Below are positions 8,245 through 15,992 of a DNA stretch of 64,000 nucleotides, one piece after another. Within the stretch, counting starts at the first letter, position 1. Each line of letters begins with the position of its first letter. Source of the DNA: Streptosporangium lutulentum (GTDB taxonomy: Bacteria; Actinomycetota; Actinomycetes; Streptosporangiales; Streptosporangiaceae); NCBI RefSeq assembly GCF_030811455.1, contig NZ_JAUSQU010000001.1:868001-932000 (forward strand), in the 5' to 3' direction. The translations under genes were made by a program, and so were the position numbers. The notes below the pieces were generated by a model, which was not told where the DNA came from, ran no database searches, and saw only the letters and a program-made list of their open reading frames with translations.

Positions 8245-8698
8245 GACACTCGGTTTCGCCGCGCACTGCATATTGGCCATCGAATGAGGACTGTAACACC
8301 AGAGATGTTCTGGACAGTGTGTCGGCCATCGTCATGGGGTCATTGATGTCGTCTGGGTTTCCGATGCTGACAAGATCATAGTCGGCCACACGCTTCGATG
8401 CGCTGATCATAATGTCATTGAGGCCACTCGCCTTACGTTCAGGCGCGCTGTCCTGGCCCGTGGCGGCGAAGGTTCGTTTGGCTTTGCCCTCCCCGCAGGG
8501 GACGTCTTTTCCGCCAGGGTCGATGATCTTGATATTCTGGGCGTTCACTTCTTCGAGAAGCTTGAGAATATGTGCTTTGAGAGTCGCGCCCGCTTCGGCG
8601 GCGGTGGGTTCCTTTTCGCCGCAGGCGGCCAGGGTCAAAGCGGTCAGCAGGAGCGCCATACCAAGCCTTATGGGAAACCTGCGGGTGAAGTAGGGCAT
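8231..8698 (-). CDS. Small lipoprotein of unknown function
   Basis: 155 residues from ATG 8698, preceded by AAGGAGA. A basic N-terminus and hydrophobic stretch end in the lipobox LAAC, giving a diacylated cysteine near residue 26. The mature part is polar with two further cysteines (VPCGEG and TECLSRL) that could form a disulfide. It is convergent with, and overlaps by 14 bp, the 3' end of the DUF6571-like gene. It is divergent from the WXG-like gene. A surface-exposed partner or immunity-type protein for the neighbouring large protein is possible but unproven. G+C is lower than in the flanks. Confidence 0.75.
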   Translation of the reverse strand: MPYFTRRFPIRLGMALLLTALTLAACGEKEPTAAEAGATLKAHILKLLEEVNAQNIKIIDPGGKDVPCGEGKAKRTFAATGQDSAPERKASGLNDIMISASKRVADYDLVSIGNPDDINDPMTMADTLSRTSLVLQSSFDGQYAVRGETECLSRL

Positions 8699-8800
8699 CG
8701 AATCTCCTTCGAAGCACTGGCCGACTGAGCGCACGATCTCATAATCTCCAGGGAAGCGCGCAGGCCATACCGGAAGAACACCGAGACGGAAGGCGGACGG

Positions 8801-9091
8801 ATGGTTTCCGGACCGGACGGAACCGTCGGCAATCCCCGGCGGGAAGAACTGCGGCGGGCGCTGACGCAGGTGCGGGCGCATGCGGCGCGACTGGAGGCGG
8901 CGCTGGATCCCGCCCATGCCTCGTTCACCGGGAAAGCGGTCTGGGTGGGGCCGACGGCGCGGGCATTCACCGCGGAGTTGGCCGGGCGACGCAACCGGCT
9001 CCGGACGCTCGTCCAGCGGATCGTCGAGGAGTTGGAAGCGGAGGTCCGTGCCATCCCCGAGACGGTGGACCGGTCGCCAACCGCACGGTGA
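8801..9091 (+). CDS. WXG100-like small helical protein
   Basis: 96 residues from ATG 8801. It consists of two helices (REELRRALTQVRAHAARLEA and ARAFTAELAGRRNRLRTLVQ) joined by a turn containing WVGP, which matches the WXG signature and the ~100-residue size of ESAT-6/WXG100 substrates. Such proteins are secreted by type VII systems, often beside a larger effector. Here it lies 550 bp downstream of the DUF6571-like protein, across the lipoprotein gene. No YxxxD/E tail is obvious. The family call is moderate. Confidence 0.6.
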   Translation: MVSGPDGTVGNPRREELRRALTQVRAHAARLEAALDPAHASFTGKAVWVGPTARAFTAELAGRRNRLRTLVQRIVEELEAEVRAIPETVDRSPTAR

Positions 9092-9222
9092 ACGGTCTGA
9101 GGAGTCCTCACGGATCTGGGCAGAGGGGTGAACGGTCTGAGGAGTCCTCTCGGGCCGGGGCAGGGGTCTGGGGGCGCTCGGCGAACCTGGGCAGGGGTCT
9201 GGGGGCGCTCGGCGAACCTGGG
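9087..9222. repeat. Two tandem repeat pairs after the WXG-like gene
   Basis: A 23-bp sequence is repeated with a 40-bp period (9087-9109 and 9127-9149). It is followed by a perfect head-to-tail 31-bp duplication (9161-9191 and 9192-9222). The first pair begins within the 3' end of the WXG-like gene; the rest lies in the non-coding gap before the LytS-type kinase at 9323. Confidence 0.85.
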
Positions 9223-9310
9223 CAGGGGGCGGTGAGCGGCCCGAGGAGCTCGTACGAATTTGACCAGAGAACGGTGAGTGATCTGATAGGCACCGGCGAA
9301 CCCGGACAGA

Positions 9311-9316
9311 TAGGGT
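9311..9316 (+). promoter_or_regulatory. -10 element of a likely leaderless promoter (LytS-type kinase)
   Basis: TAGGGT ends 6 bases before GTG 9323 and no Shine-Dalgarno sequence is present. The spacing matches the leaderless pattern seen before the HIT and TetR genes here. Confidence 0.4.
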
Positions 9317-9322
9317 CCGGGC

Positions 9323-10519
9323 GTGGAACCAGTCGTCGCGGTGCTGCTGATCGCCGCCCTGGTCGGTGTTCCGGCCCTGGTGCTGTGGCGTGTGCTGCGT
9401 GGTCGGCGCGAACTGGGCAGCAGCCCGGCTGAGCGCGCCACGTTCGAGACGCTGCACACCGCCTCCCTCGCCGCGCCGCCGCTGCGGGCCGGGCTGACCG
9501 AGGCCGGTACCCAGAAGGCGTCCCGGCACCTGCGCGAGTTGCTCGGCTCCCCGGCGCTGGCGATCACCGACGAGGAGCGGCTTCTGGTCTACGACGGGGA
9601 GGGAGAGCATCACGCCCGCGAGGCGTTCGCGCACGCCGCCAAGACCCTCGCAGGTGGACGCACCCGGGTCCTGGGCCCCGAGGTCGTATCGTGCGAGCTC
9701 CCCGAGTGCCCGATCAGGTTCGCCGTCGTGGTGCCGCTCATCACCGACGGCCGGGTGGTCGGCTCGCTCGCGGCCTACGGCGGGCACGCCTCGGCCGGTC
9801 TGGTCAGGGCCACCCACGAGGTGGCGAACTGGGTCGACTCGCAGCTGGAGCTGGCCGAGCTGGATCGATCCAGGACGCGGCTGATGGAGGCCGAGGTCCG
9901 GGCTCTGCGGGCGCAGATCTCCCCGCACTTCATCTACAACTCGCTGACGACCATCGCCAGCTTCGTCCGCTCGGATCCCAACCGCTCGCGCGAGCTGCTG
10001 CTGGAGTTCGCCGACTTCACCCGCTACTCCTTCCGGCGGCACGGAGAGTTCACCACGCTGGCCGAGGAACTGCGCTCCATCGACCGCTACCTCACCCTGG
10101 AGCGTGCCCGCTTCGGTGACCAGCTCCAGGTGACGTTGCGCATCGCTCCCGAGGTGCTCGCGGTCGCGGTGCCGTTCCTGTGCCTGCAGCCGCTGGTGGA
10201 GAACGCGGTCCAGCACGGGCTGGAGAGCAAGCTCGGCGTCGGCCGTATCTCGATCATCGCCGAGGACGCCGGCGCCGAGTGCAGGATCAGCGTGGAGGAC
10301 GACGGCGTCGGCATGGAGCCGGAGCGCCTGCGCAGGATCCTGGCCGGCGACGCCGACGAGCGTTCGGGGGCCGGGGGAGTGGGGCTGGTCAACGTGGACG
10401 AGCGACTCCGTCAGGTGTACGGAGACGAGTACGGCCTGGTGGCCGAGACCGGTAAGGGCGCGGGCACGAAGGTCAGCGTCCGCCTGCCGAAGTACCATCC
10501 CGGCGTCTCCGCCCGCTGA
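9323..10519 (+). CDS. LytS/YehU-type sensor histidine kinase
   Basis: 398 residues from GTG 9323. One N-terminal membrane segment (residues ~3-25) is followed by a GAF-like region (~40-170), a coiled linker, then the His_kinase domain with RAQISPHFIYNSL (phosphoacceptor H202). The ATPase domain follows, with LVENAVQHG as N-box and DDGVGM / GGVGLVNVDERL as glycine boxes. Proteins of this type signal to LytTR regulators, and one lies 260 bp downstream. The two following DUF485-SSS symporter pairs suggest it controls uptake of a small carboxylate, much as BtsSR controls a pyruvate transporter in E. coli. The ligand is inference. Confidence 0.9.
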   Translation: MEPVVAVLLIAALVGVPALVLWRVLRGRRELGSSPAERATFETLHTASLAAPPLRAGLTEAGTQKASRHLRELLGSPALAITDEERLLVYDGEGEHHAREAFAHAAKTLAGGRTRVLGPEVVSCELPECPIRFAVVVPLITDGRVVGSLAAYGGHASAGLVRATHEVANWVDSQLELAELDRSRTRLMEAEVRALRAQISPHFIYNSLTTIASFVRSDPNRSRELLLEFADFTRYSFRRHGEFTTLAEELRSIDRYLTLERARFGDQLQVTLRIAPEVLAVAVPFLCLQPLVENAVQHGLESKLGVGRISIIAEDAGAECRISVEDDGVGMEPERLRRILAGDADERSGAGGVGLVNVDERLRQVYGDEYGLVAETGKGAGTKVSVRLPKYHPGVSAR

Positions 10520-10779
10520 CGTTGCGCCATACCGTTCGTCCCGCTAAATATGACTGATGCGGTGCGAAGGGGGCCACGAGGGAGTTTTCCGCTCGAACGG
10601 CCTCGTGATCGCGGAGCTGCTTCAGGATCTTCGAGTTCTCGGGGACTCGGGTGGCCCGCTTCCGCCTTGACGCCTGCGGTGTGTCCAGGACACCCTTGGC
10701 GAATCTGGACAGTTGACACGCGATGCCCCTACTCATCACCCTCTAGAAATTCCAATGTGAACGCCCTGGAGGAACAACC

Positions 10780-11541
10780 GTGACCGGCCTGCGCGTCCTT
10801 GCGGTGGATGACGAGCTCCCCGCGCTGGAGGACCTGGCCTACCTGCTGCGGGACGACCCCCGCATCGGTGAGGTCTCCCTGGCCAGGGACGGGGCCGCGG
10901 CGTTGCGCGTCCTGGATCGGGCGATCGCCGACGGGCGCCCGATCGACGCGGTCTTCCTCGACATCCGGATGCGCGGCCTGGACGGGGTGGTGCTCGGCAG
11001 GCTGCTGTCGCAGTTCGCCAATCCGCCCCGGGTGGTCTTCGTGACCGCCTACGAGGAGCACGCGGTGGACGCCTTCGAGCTCAAGGCCGAGGACTACCTG
11101 CTCAAGCCCGTCCGGCCGGAGCGGCTGGCCGAGGCCATCCGGCGGGTGTGCGTCTCGTCGGAGTATCCGGAGAGCGACGTCGCGGGCCGTACCGACCCCG
11201 ACACCATCCCGGTCGAGCTCGGCGGCGTCACCCGGTTCGTGGTCAGCACCGAGGTCCGCTACGTCGAGGCGCAGGGCGACTACGCCCGTCTGCACACCGC
11301 GGGCGGCAGCCACCTGGTGCGCATCTCGCTGGCCACGCTGGAGGAGCGCTGGTCCTCGGCCGGGTTCGTCCGGGTGCACCGCAGCCACCTGGTCGCGGTC
11401 AAGCACATCGACGAGCTGCACATCGACTCGGGCCGCTGCGTGGTCCGCATCGGCGAGACCGAGATCCCGGTCAGCCGCCGCCACACCCGCGAACTGCGCG
11501 ACCTGCTGGTCCGCCGGGCCCGCAAGGGCCGTTCCGCATGA
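10780..11541 (+). CDS. LytTR-family response regulator
   Basis: 253 residues from GTG 10780 with TGGAGGA upstream. The receiver domain has acidic DDE at 10-12, phosphoacceptor D61 in FLDIRMRG, T89 and K109 (YLLKPVRP). The C-terminal LytTR DNA-binding domain (~140-245) contains VRYVEAQGDYARLH and FVRVHRSHLV, diagnostic of LytR/AlgR/YehT proteins. Partner of the upstream LytS-type kinase. Because a membrane-protein gene follows after 31 bases and then an SSS symporter, it probably activates the transporter genes. The 260-bp gap before it holds a 13-bp inverted repeat (10681-10693) and a TTGACA at 10713 but no clear -10. Confidence 0.9.
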   Translation: MTGLRVLAVDDELPALEDLAYLLRDDPRIGEVSLARDGAAALRVLDRAIADGRPIDAVFLDIRMRGLDGVVLGRLLSQFANPPRVVFVTAYEEHAVDAFELKAEDYLLKPVRPERLAEAIRRVCVSSEYPESDVAGRTDPDTIPVELGGVTRFVVSTEVRYVEAQGDYARLHTAGGSHLVRISLATLEERWSSAGFVRVHRSHLVAVKHIDELHIDSGRCVVRIGETEIPVSRRHTRELRDLLVRRARKGRSA

Positions 11542-11572
11542 GCCGGATGGACGTGACGAGCCGGATGGACGT

Positions 11573-12115
11573 ATGAGCGAGGAAGCCGGGCAGCGCGACG
11601 GGGCGGAGCCGCGGCGGCGGATAGCCGACAGGCTCACCTGGGCGGTGGAACGGCCGCGCAAGGAGTCCGACCGATCGCGCAAGGAGTCCGATCGGCCGCG
11701 CAGGGAGTTCGGGGTGCGCAGGGACTCCGGGACGCGCAAGGAGCCGGATCGGCCGCGCCGCGAGGTGGTGACCAGCCCCCGAACCATGGCGGCCCGCCAC
11801 CCCCGTTACCCGGTGACCCGCGAGATCGACGAGCAGACCCACCTGGGCGAGGTCTACATGCGCTCGCTGGTCCGCACCCAGTTCCGGCTGGCGCTGTTCG
11901 TCTGCACGGTGCTCGGCTGCGTGGTCTGCGGCCTGCCGTTGCTGTTCCTGCTCGTGCCGAGGCTGCGCGAGGTCCAGCTGGCCGGCATTCCGCTGCCGTG
12001 GGCGGTGCTCGCCGGTCTGATCTACCCGGCGTTCGTGATCGGTGCCTGGCTCTACGTCCGTCAGGCGGAACGGAACGAACGCCACTTCGCCGACCTGGTG
12101 GACCGGGCCCGGTGA
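11573..12115 (+). CDS. DUF485-like membrane protein with charged N-terminal repeats
   Basis: 180 residues from ATG 11573. Residues ~25-65 are a degenerate Arg/Lys/Glu/Asp repeat of type RPRKESD. Two membrane segments follow (LALFVCTVLGCVVCGLPLLF and AVLAGLIYPAFVIGAWLYV), matching small DUF485 proteins encoded beside SSS acetate symporters. Its stop overlaps the GTG start of the symporter, so the two proteins are probably made together and may act as a complex. Just upstream, a 15-bp sequence is duplicated (11540-11554, 11558-11572) and bridges the end of the regulator gene and this start. Confidence 0.75.
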   Translation: MSEEAGQRDGAEPRRRIADRLTWAVERPRKESDRSRKESDRPRREFGVRRDSGTRKEPDRPRREVVTSPRTMAARHPRYPVTREIDEQTHLGEVYMRSLVRTQFRLALFVCTVLGCVVCGLPLLFLLVPRLREVQLAGIPLPWAVLAGLIYPAFVIGAWLYVRQAERNERHFADLVDRAR

Positions 12116-13611
12116 GCACCGCGTACGGAGTGACGGCGGTGGTGCTGGTGGCGCTGGCCGCGGTGCTCATCGGCGGGTTCGGCATCCGGCTGTCGCGGAC
12201 CACCTCCGACTTCTACGTCGCCTCCCGGACGGTCTCCCCGCTGTGGAACGCCTCCGCCATCGGCGGCGAATATCTGTCGGCCGCGAGCTTCCTGGGCATC
12301 GCGGGCCTGATCCTCACCTACGGCGCCGACATGCTCTGGCTGCCGGTCGGCTGGACCGGCGGCTACCTGGTGCTGCTCGTCCTCGTCTCGGCGCCGCTGC
12401 GCCGCTCGGGCGCCTACACGCTGCCCGACTTCGCCGAGGCGCGGCTGGAGTCGATGGCCGTGCGCCGGCTGGCGGGCGTGCTGGTCGTGCTGATCGGCTG
12501 GCTGTATCTGATGCCGCAGTTCCAGAGCGCGGGCCTGGTGCTGCAGGCGATCACCGGCGCTCCCGAGTGGGCCGGGGGGCTGCTGGTGGCGGCCGTGGTC
12601 GCGGTGAACGTGATGTCCGGCGGCATGCGGTCGATCACGTTCGTGCAGGCCTTCCAGTACTGGCTGAAGCTCACCGCGCTGGCCGTCCCGGTGGTGTTCC
12701 TGCTGCTGGCCTGGCAGGCCGACGGGGCGCCGGGGCTGAGCGCGCACGACACGACCACCTGGGCCCTGCCGCTGGCCAGCGGCAAGGAGTACAGCCTCTA
12801 CTCGACCTACTCGCTGATCCTGGCGACGTTCCTGGGCACCATGGGGTTGCCGCACGTGCTGGTCCGCTTCTACACCAACCCCGACGGCCGGGCCGCCCGC
12901 CGTACGACGCTGGTGGTCCTGTCGCTGCTCGGCGCCTTCTACCTGCTGCCCGCCATCTACGGCGCGCTGGGCCGGATCTACCTGCCGGAGCTGGCGGGCA
13001 GCGACACGGTGGTGCTCACGCTGCCCGGCCGGCTGGTCGGCGGGATGCTCGGCGACCTGCTGACGGCGCTGGTGACGGCGGGGGCGTTCGCGGCGTTCCT
13101 GTCCACCTCCTCCGGGCTCACGGTCTCGGTCGCGGGGGTCATCGGGCAGGACATCCTCAAGGGAGGGGTGCGCTCGTTCAGGGCGGCGGCGGTCCTGGCC
13201 GTGATCGTGCCCCTGGGCCTGGCCGCCCTGGCCCGCTCGCTGCCCGTCGCCGACGTGGTGGGCCTGGCCTTCGCGGTGGCCGCCTCCTCCTTCTGCCCGT
13301 TGCTGGTGCTGGGCATCTGGTGGCGGCGGCTGACCTCCACGGGGGCCATGGCCGGGCTGCTCGCCGGTGGCGGGCTGGCCTGCTGCGCGGTCATGATGAC
13401 GATCGTCGGAGGGCCTCACACGGGGCTGCTCGGCGCCCTGCTGGCTCAGCCCGCCGCCTGGACGGTGCCGATCGCCTTCGCCGTCATGGTCGTGGTCTCG
13501 CTTCTCACCCCGGCCCGTATCCCGGCGGGCGTGGCCCGCACGATGGTGCGCCTGCACACCCCCGAGATCCTCGATCTCGACCGCGGCGACTGGCGGCCGC
13601 GGTCCTCTTGA
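12112..13611 (+). CDS. Sodium/solute symporter (SSS family), monocarboxylate type
   Basis: 499 residues from GTG 12112, which overlaps the preceding stop. About 13 membrane segments are visible. The segment with SRTVSPLWNASAIGGEYLSAASFLGIAG is diagnostic of ActP/MctC-type SSS proteins, and MGLPHVLVRFYTNPDGRAAR matches the family's central motif. It imports a small solute with sodium or protons across the cytoplasmic membrane. It is a paralog of the gene at 14154, with matching motifs and a matching DUF485 partner. Acetate, propionate or pyruvate are the likely substrates; the exact one cannot be told. Confidence 0.88.
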   Translation: MSTAYGVTAVVLVALAAVLIGGFGIRLSRTTSDFYVASRTVSPLWNASAIGGEYLSAASFLGIAGLILTYGADMLWLPVGWTGGYLVLLVLVSAPLRRSGAYTLPDFAEARLESMAVRRLAGVLVVLIGWLYLMPQFQSAGLVLQAITGAPEWAGGLLVAAVVAVNVMSGGMRSITFVQAFQYWLKLTALAVPVVFLLLAWQADGAPGLSAHDTTTWALPLASGKEYSLYSTYSLILATFLGTMGLPHVLVRFYTNPDGRAARRTTLVVLSLLGAFYLLPAIYGALGRIYLPELAGSDTVVLTLPGRLVGGMLGDLLTALVTAGAFAAFLSTSSGLTVSVAGVIGQDILKGGVRSFRAAAVLAVIVPLGLAALARSLPVADVVGLAFAVAASSFCPLLVLGIWWRRLTSTGAMAGLLAGGGLACCAVMMTIVGGPHTGLLGALLAQPAAWTVPIAFAVMVVVSLLTPARIPAGVARTMVRLHTPEILDLDRGDWRPRSS

Positions 13612-13827
13612 CATGATCAACTAGCTCTGGCGAAATAGAGCGGATATGCCAGTGCGCGTCCCTGTTGGGGGACCGCTCATCGCGCGATTCGGACCTTTCA
13701 CCGCAGGCCATGTTCAGCTGACCGCGACTCGGCGGCGGCTGGGCGAACAGTCCGCCCCAGGGACTCCTCTCCGATAGCGTCCCCTCCTACGTTTGCCGTG
13801 ATCCAGATCACATTCGTGGGAGGTCTC

Positions 13828-14154
13828 GTGACCGCCAGGCAACATGATTCATCGGTATATGAAGAGGTTCAAGCAAGTGAGAAGTTTCAGGAGCTGAGGC
13901 GGCGTCTACGGGCCTGGGCCTTCCCGATGACCATCGCGTTCTTCCTGTGGTATCTGCTCTACGTGGTGTTGTCCGGCTGGGCGCGTGACTTCATGGCCAT
14001 CAAGTTGCTCGGCAACATCAACGTGGCGCTGCTCCTCGGCCTGCTCCAGTTCGTGTCGACGTTCTGGATCGCCTGGGCCTACTCCCGGTTCGCCGAGAAG
14101 AAACTCGACCCGCTGGCCGACGAGATCCGCCACGAAGTCGAGGGGAAGATCTGA
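13828..14154 (+). CDS. DUF485 membrane protein
   Basis: 108 residues from GTG 13828, chosen because GGGAGG sits at 13818-13823; an in-frame start 30 bases upstream lacks this. A short helical N-terminus (KFQELRRRLRAW) precedes two membrane segments (TIAFFLWYLLYVVLSGW and LLLGLLQFVSTFWIAWAY), the standard YjcH/DUF485 layout. In E. coli yjcH is co-transcribed with the acetate permease actP; here the stop overlaps the symporter start by one base (TGATG). Probably an accessory or stability subunit of the transporter. Confidence 0.88.
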   Translation: MTARQHDSSVYEEVQASEKFQELRRRLRAWAFPMTIAFFLWYLLYVVLSGWARDFMAIKLLGNINVALLLGLLQFVSTFWIAWAYSRFAEKKLDPLADEIRHEVEGKI

Positions 14155-15764
14155 TGAGTCACCAGACACTTTCCACGATCCTGTTCCTGCTGTTCGTCGC
14201 GGTGACGCTGGGCATCACCTTCTGGGCGAGCCGCAACACCAAGGACGCCACCGACTACTACGCCGGTGGCCGGTCCTTCAGCGGTCCGCAGAACGGCCTC
14301 GCCATCGGCGGCGACTACATGTCGGCCGCGAGCTTCCTGGGTATCGCCGGGATCATCGCCCTGTCGGGATACGACGGCTTCCTGTACTCGATCGGCTTCC
14401 TGGTCGCCTGGCTGATCGCGCTGCTCCTGGTCGCCGAGCTGATGCGTAACTCCGGCAAGTTCACCATGGCCGACGTGCTGGCCTTCCGGATGAGCCCGCG
14501 CCCGGTACGCACCGCGGCGGGCGTCTCCACGATCACCGTGTCGATCTTCTACCTGCTGGCGCAGATGGTCGGCGCGGGCGCGCTGGTCGGTCTGCTGCTC
14601 GGTGTCACCTCACCGACGGGCAAGGCGCTCACGATCGTCGGCGTCGGCGTGCTGATGATCGTCTACGTGGTCGTCGGCGGCATGAAGGGCACCACCTGGG
14701 TGCAGATCGTCAAGGCCGTGCTGCTCATGGGCGGCGCGACCCTGATCACGCTGCTGGTGCTCGGCAAGTACGGCTTCAACCTCTCGGCACTGCTCGGCGA
14801 GGCCGCCGCGAAGAGCGGCAAGCCCGACCAGTTCCTCATCCCGGGCCTGAAGTACGGCACCGAGGCGCAGGGTCTCGCGGGCAAGATCGACCTGATCAGC
14901 CTGGGCCTGGCGCTGGTACTCGGCACCGCCGGCCTGCCGCACATCCTGATCCGCTTCTACACCGTTCCCACCGCGAAGGTAGCTCGTAAGTCGGTCCTGT
15001 GGGGCATCGGCATCATCGGCGCCTTCTACCTGCTCACCCTCGTGCTCGGCTTCGGCGCGGCGGCGCTGGTCGGCGGCGAGAAGATCCTGGCACAGGACAA
15101 GGCGGGCAACACCGCGGCACCGATGCTCGCAGAGGAGGTCGGCCGGCTCATCTTCGGAGATGTGGGCGGCACGATCCTGCTGGCCATCATCGCGGCGGTG
15201 GCGTTCGCCACGATCCTGGCGGTCGTCGCGGGCCTGACGCTGGCGTCGAGCTCGTCCTTCGCCCACGACATGTACGCCCACGTGTTCAAGCGCGGGAACG
15301 TCACCGACAAGGAGGAGATCCTGGTCGCCCGGATCTCCGCCTTTGTCATCGGCGCGATCGCCATCGGGCTCGGCATCCTCGCGCAGGGACAGAACGTGGC
15401 CTTCCTGGTCGCCCTGGCCTTCGCGGTGGCCGCCTCCGGCAACCTGCCCGCGATCCTCTACAGCCTGTTCTGGAAGCGGTTCAACACCGTCGGCGCGGTC
15501 TCGGCCATCTACGGCGGTCTCGGCTCGGCGCTGTTCCTGGTGATCTTCTCGCCGGTCATGTCGGGCACCGCGACCTCGCTGATCCCGGACGCGAACTTCG
15601 CCTGGTTCCCGCTGAGCAACCCGGGCATCGTCTCGATCCCGCTGGGCTTCCTGGCCGGATACATCGGCACACGGCTCAGCAAGGAGTACAACGCGGCCAA
15701 GTACGCCGAGATGGAGGTCCGCTCGCTCACCGGCGTCGGCGCCGAGAAGGCCGCCGAGCACTAG
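14154..15764 (+). CDS. actP: Cation/acetate symporter (SSS family)
   Basis: 536 residues, about 13 membrane segments. Characteristic ActP/MctC stretches include YYAGGRSFSGPQNGLAIGGD, SAASFLGIAGI, TAGLPHILIRFYT and VAFLVALAFAVAASGNLPAI. The last resembles the substrate- and Na+-site region. ActP-type proteins import acetate and related short monocarboxylates. It is translationally coupled to the DUF485 gene and follows a paralogous pair, so the LytSR system above may govern two carriers of different specificity. The symbol is by family; the substrate is untested. Confidence 0.88.
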   Translation: MSHQTLSTILFLLFVAVTLGITFWASRNTKDATDYYAGGRSFSGPQNGLAIGGDYMSAASFLGIAGIIALSGYDGFLYSIGFLVAWLIALLLVAELMRNSGKFTMADVLAFRMSPRPVRTAAGVSTITVSIFYLLAQMVGAGALVGLLLGVTSPTGKALTIVGVGVLMIVYVVVGGMKGTTWVQIVKAVLLMGGATLITLLVLGKYGFNLSALLGEAAAKSGKPDQFLIPGLKYGTEAQGLAGKIDLISLGLALVLGTAGLPHILIRFYTVPTAKVARKSVLWGIGIIGAFYLLTLVLGFGAAALVGGEKILAQDKAGNTAAPMLAEEVGRLIFGDVGGTILLAIIAAVAFATILAVVAGLTLASSSSFAHDMYAHVFKRGNVTDKEEILVARISAFVIGAIAIGLGILAQGQNVAFLVALAFAVAASGNLPAILYSLFWKRFNTVGAVSAIYGGLGSALFLVIFSPVMSGTATSLIPDANFAWFPLSNPGIVSIPLGFLAGYIGTRLSKEYNAAKYAEMEVRSLTGVGAEKAAEH

Positions 15765-15820
15765 GCACGGCCGGTCGACCACGCGGTTCGCGAGCCGCTG
15801 TGATCGTCCGGAGGACGTGA

Positions 15821-15852
15821 GGGAGCGGCCGGCGGTACCGCCGGCCGCTCCC
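15821..15852 (+). terminator. Perfect 32-bp palindrome, terminator of the symporter operon
   Basis: A perfect inverted repeat centred on GTAC lies 57 bases after the actP stop. It can form a very stable hairpin on either strand, suiting the convergent gene arrangement. Confidence 0.8.
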
Positions 15853-15857
15853 TTCCG

Positions 15858-15980
15858 CGTACGGCCCTCCCCGCGCGGGCGCCGGTCTCCTCCCGCGCCC
15901 GCGCGGGGAGGGCGTTGCCATCCGAGGCACCATGAAGTCGAATGACGTTCCTCCCAGCGCCCGCGCGGGAGGGCCGTACG
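15858..15980. repeat. Three-armed inverted repeat with alternative pairings
   Basis: The arm at 15865-15882 pairs perfectly (18 bp) with 15895-15912. A longer version of it (15858-15882) also pairs with 15957-15980, with one unpaired base. The two hairpins exclude each other. The element lies between the convergent symporter and amino-acid permease genes, ending 13 bases beyond the permease stop. Confidence 0.8.
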
Positions 15981-15992
15981 CCGGGGGGAGGC

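Noticed and set aside
9087..9222. CRISPR-like array
   Set aside because: Only two copies of each unit, head to tail without spacers of constant length, and no cas genes.
8231..10498. A 755-codon open frame on the minus strand covering the lipoprotein and most of the LytS-type kinase
   Set aside because: Only its last 155 codons have a ribosome site, signal peptide and protein-like composition. The rest is antisense to a clear histidine kinase and is low-complexity, as expected of GC-rich shadow frames.
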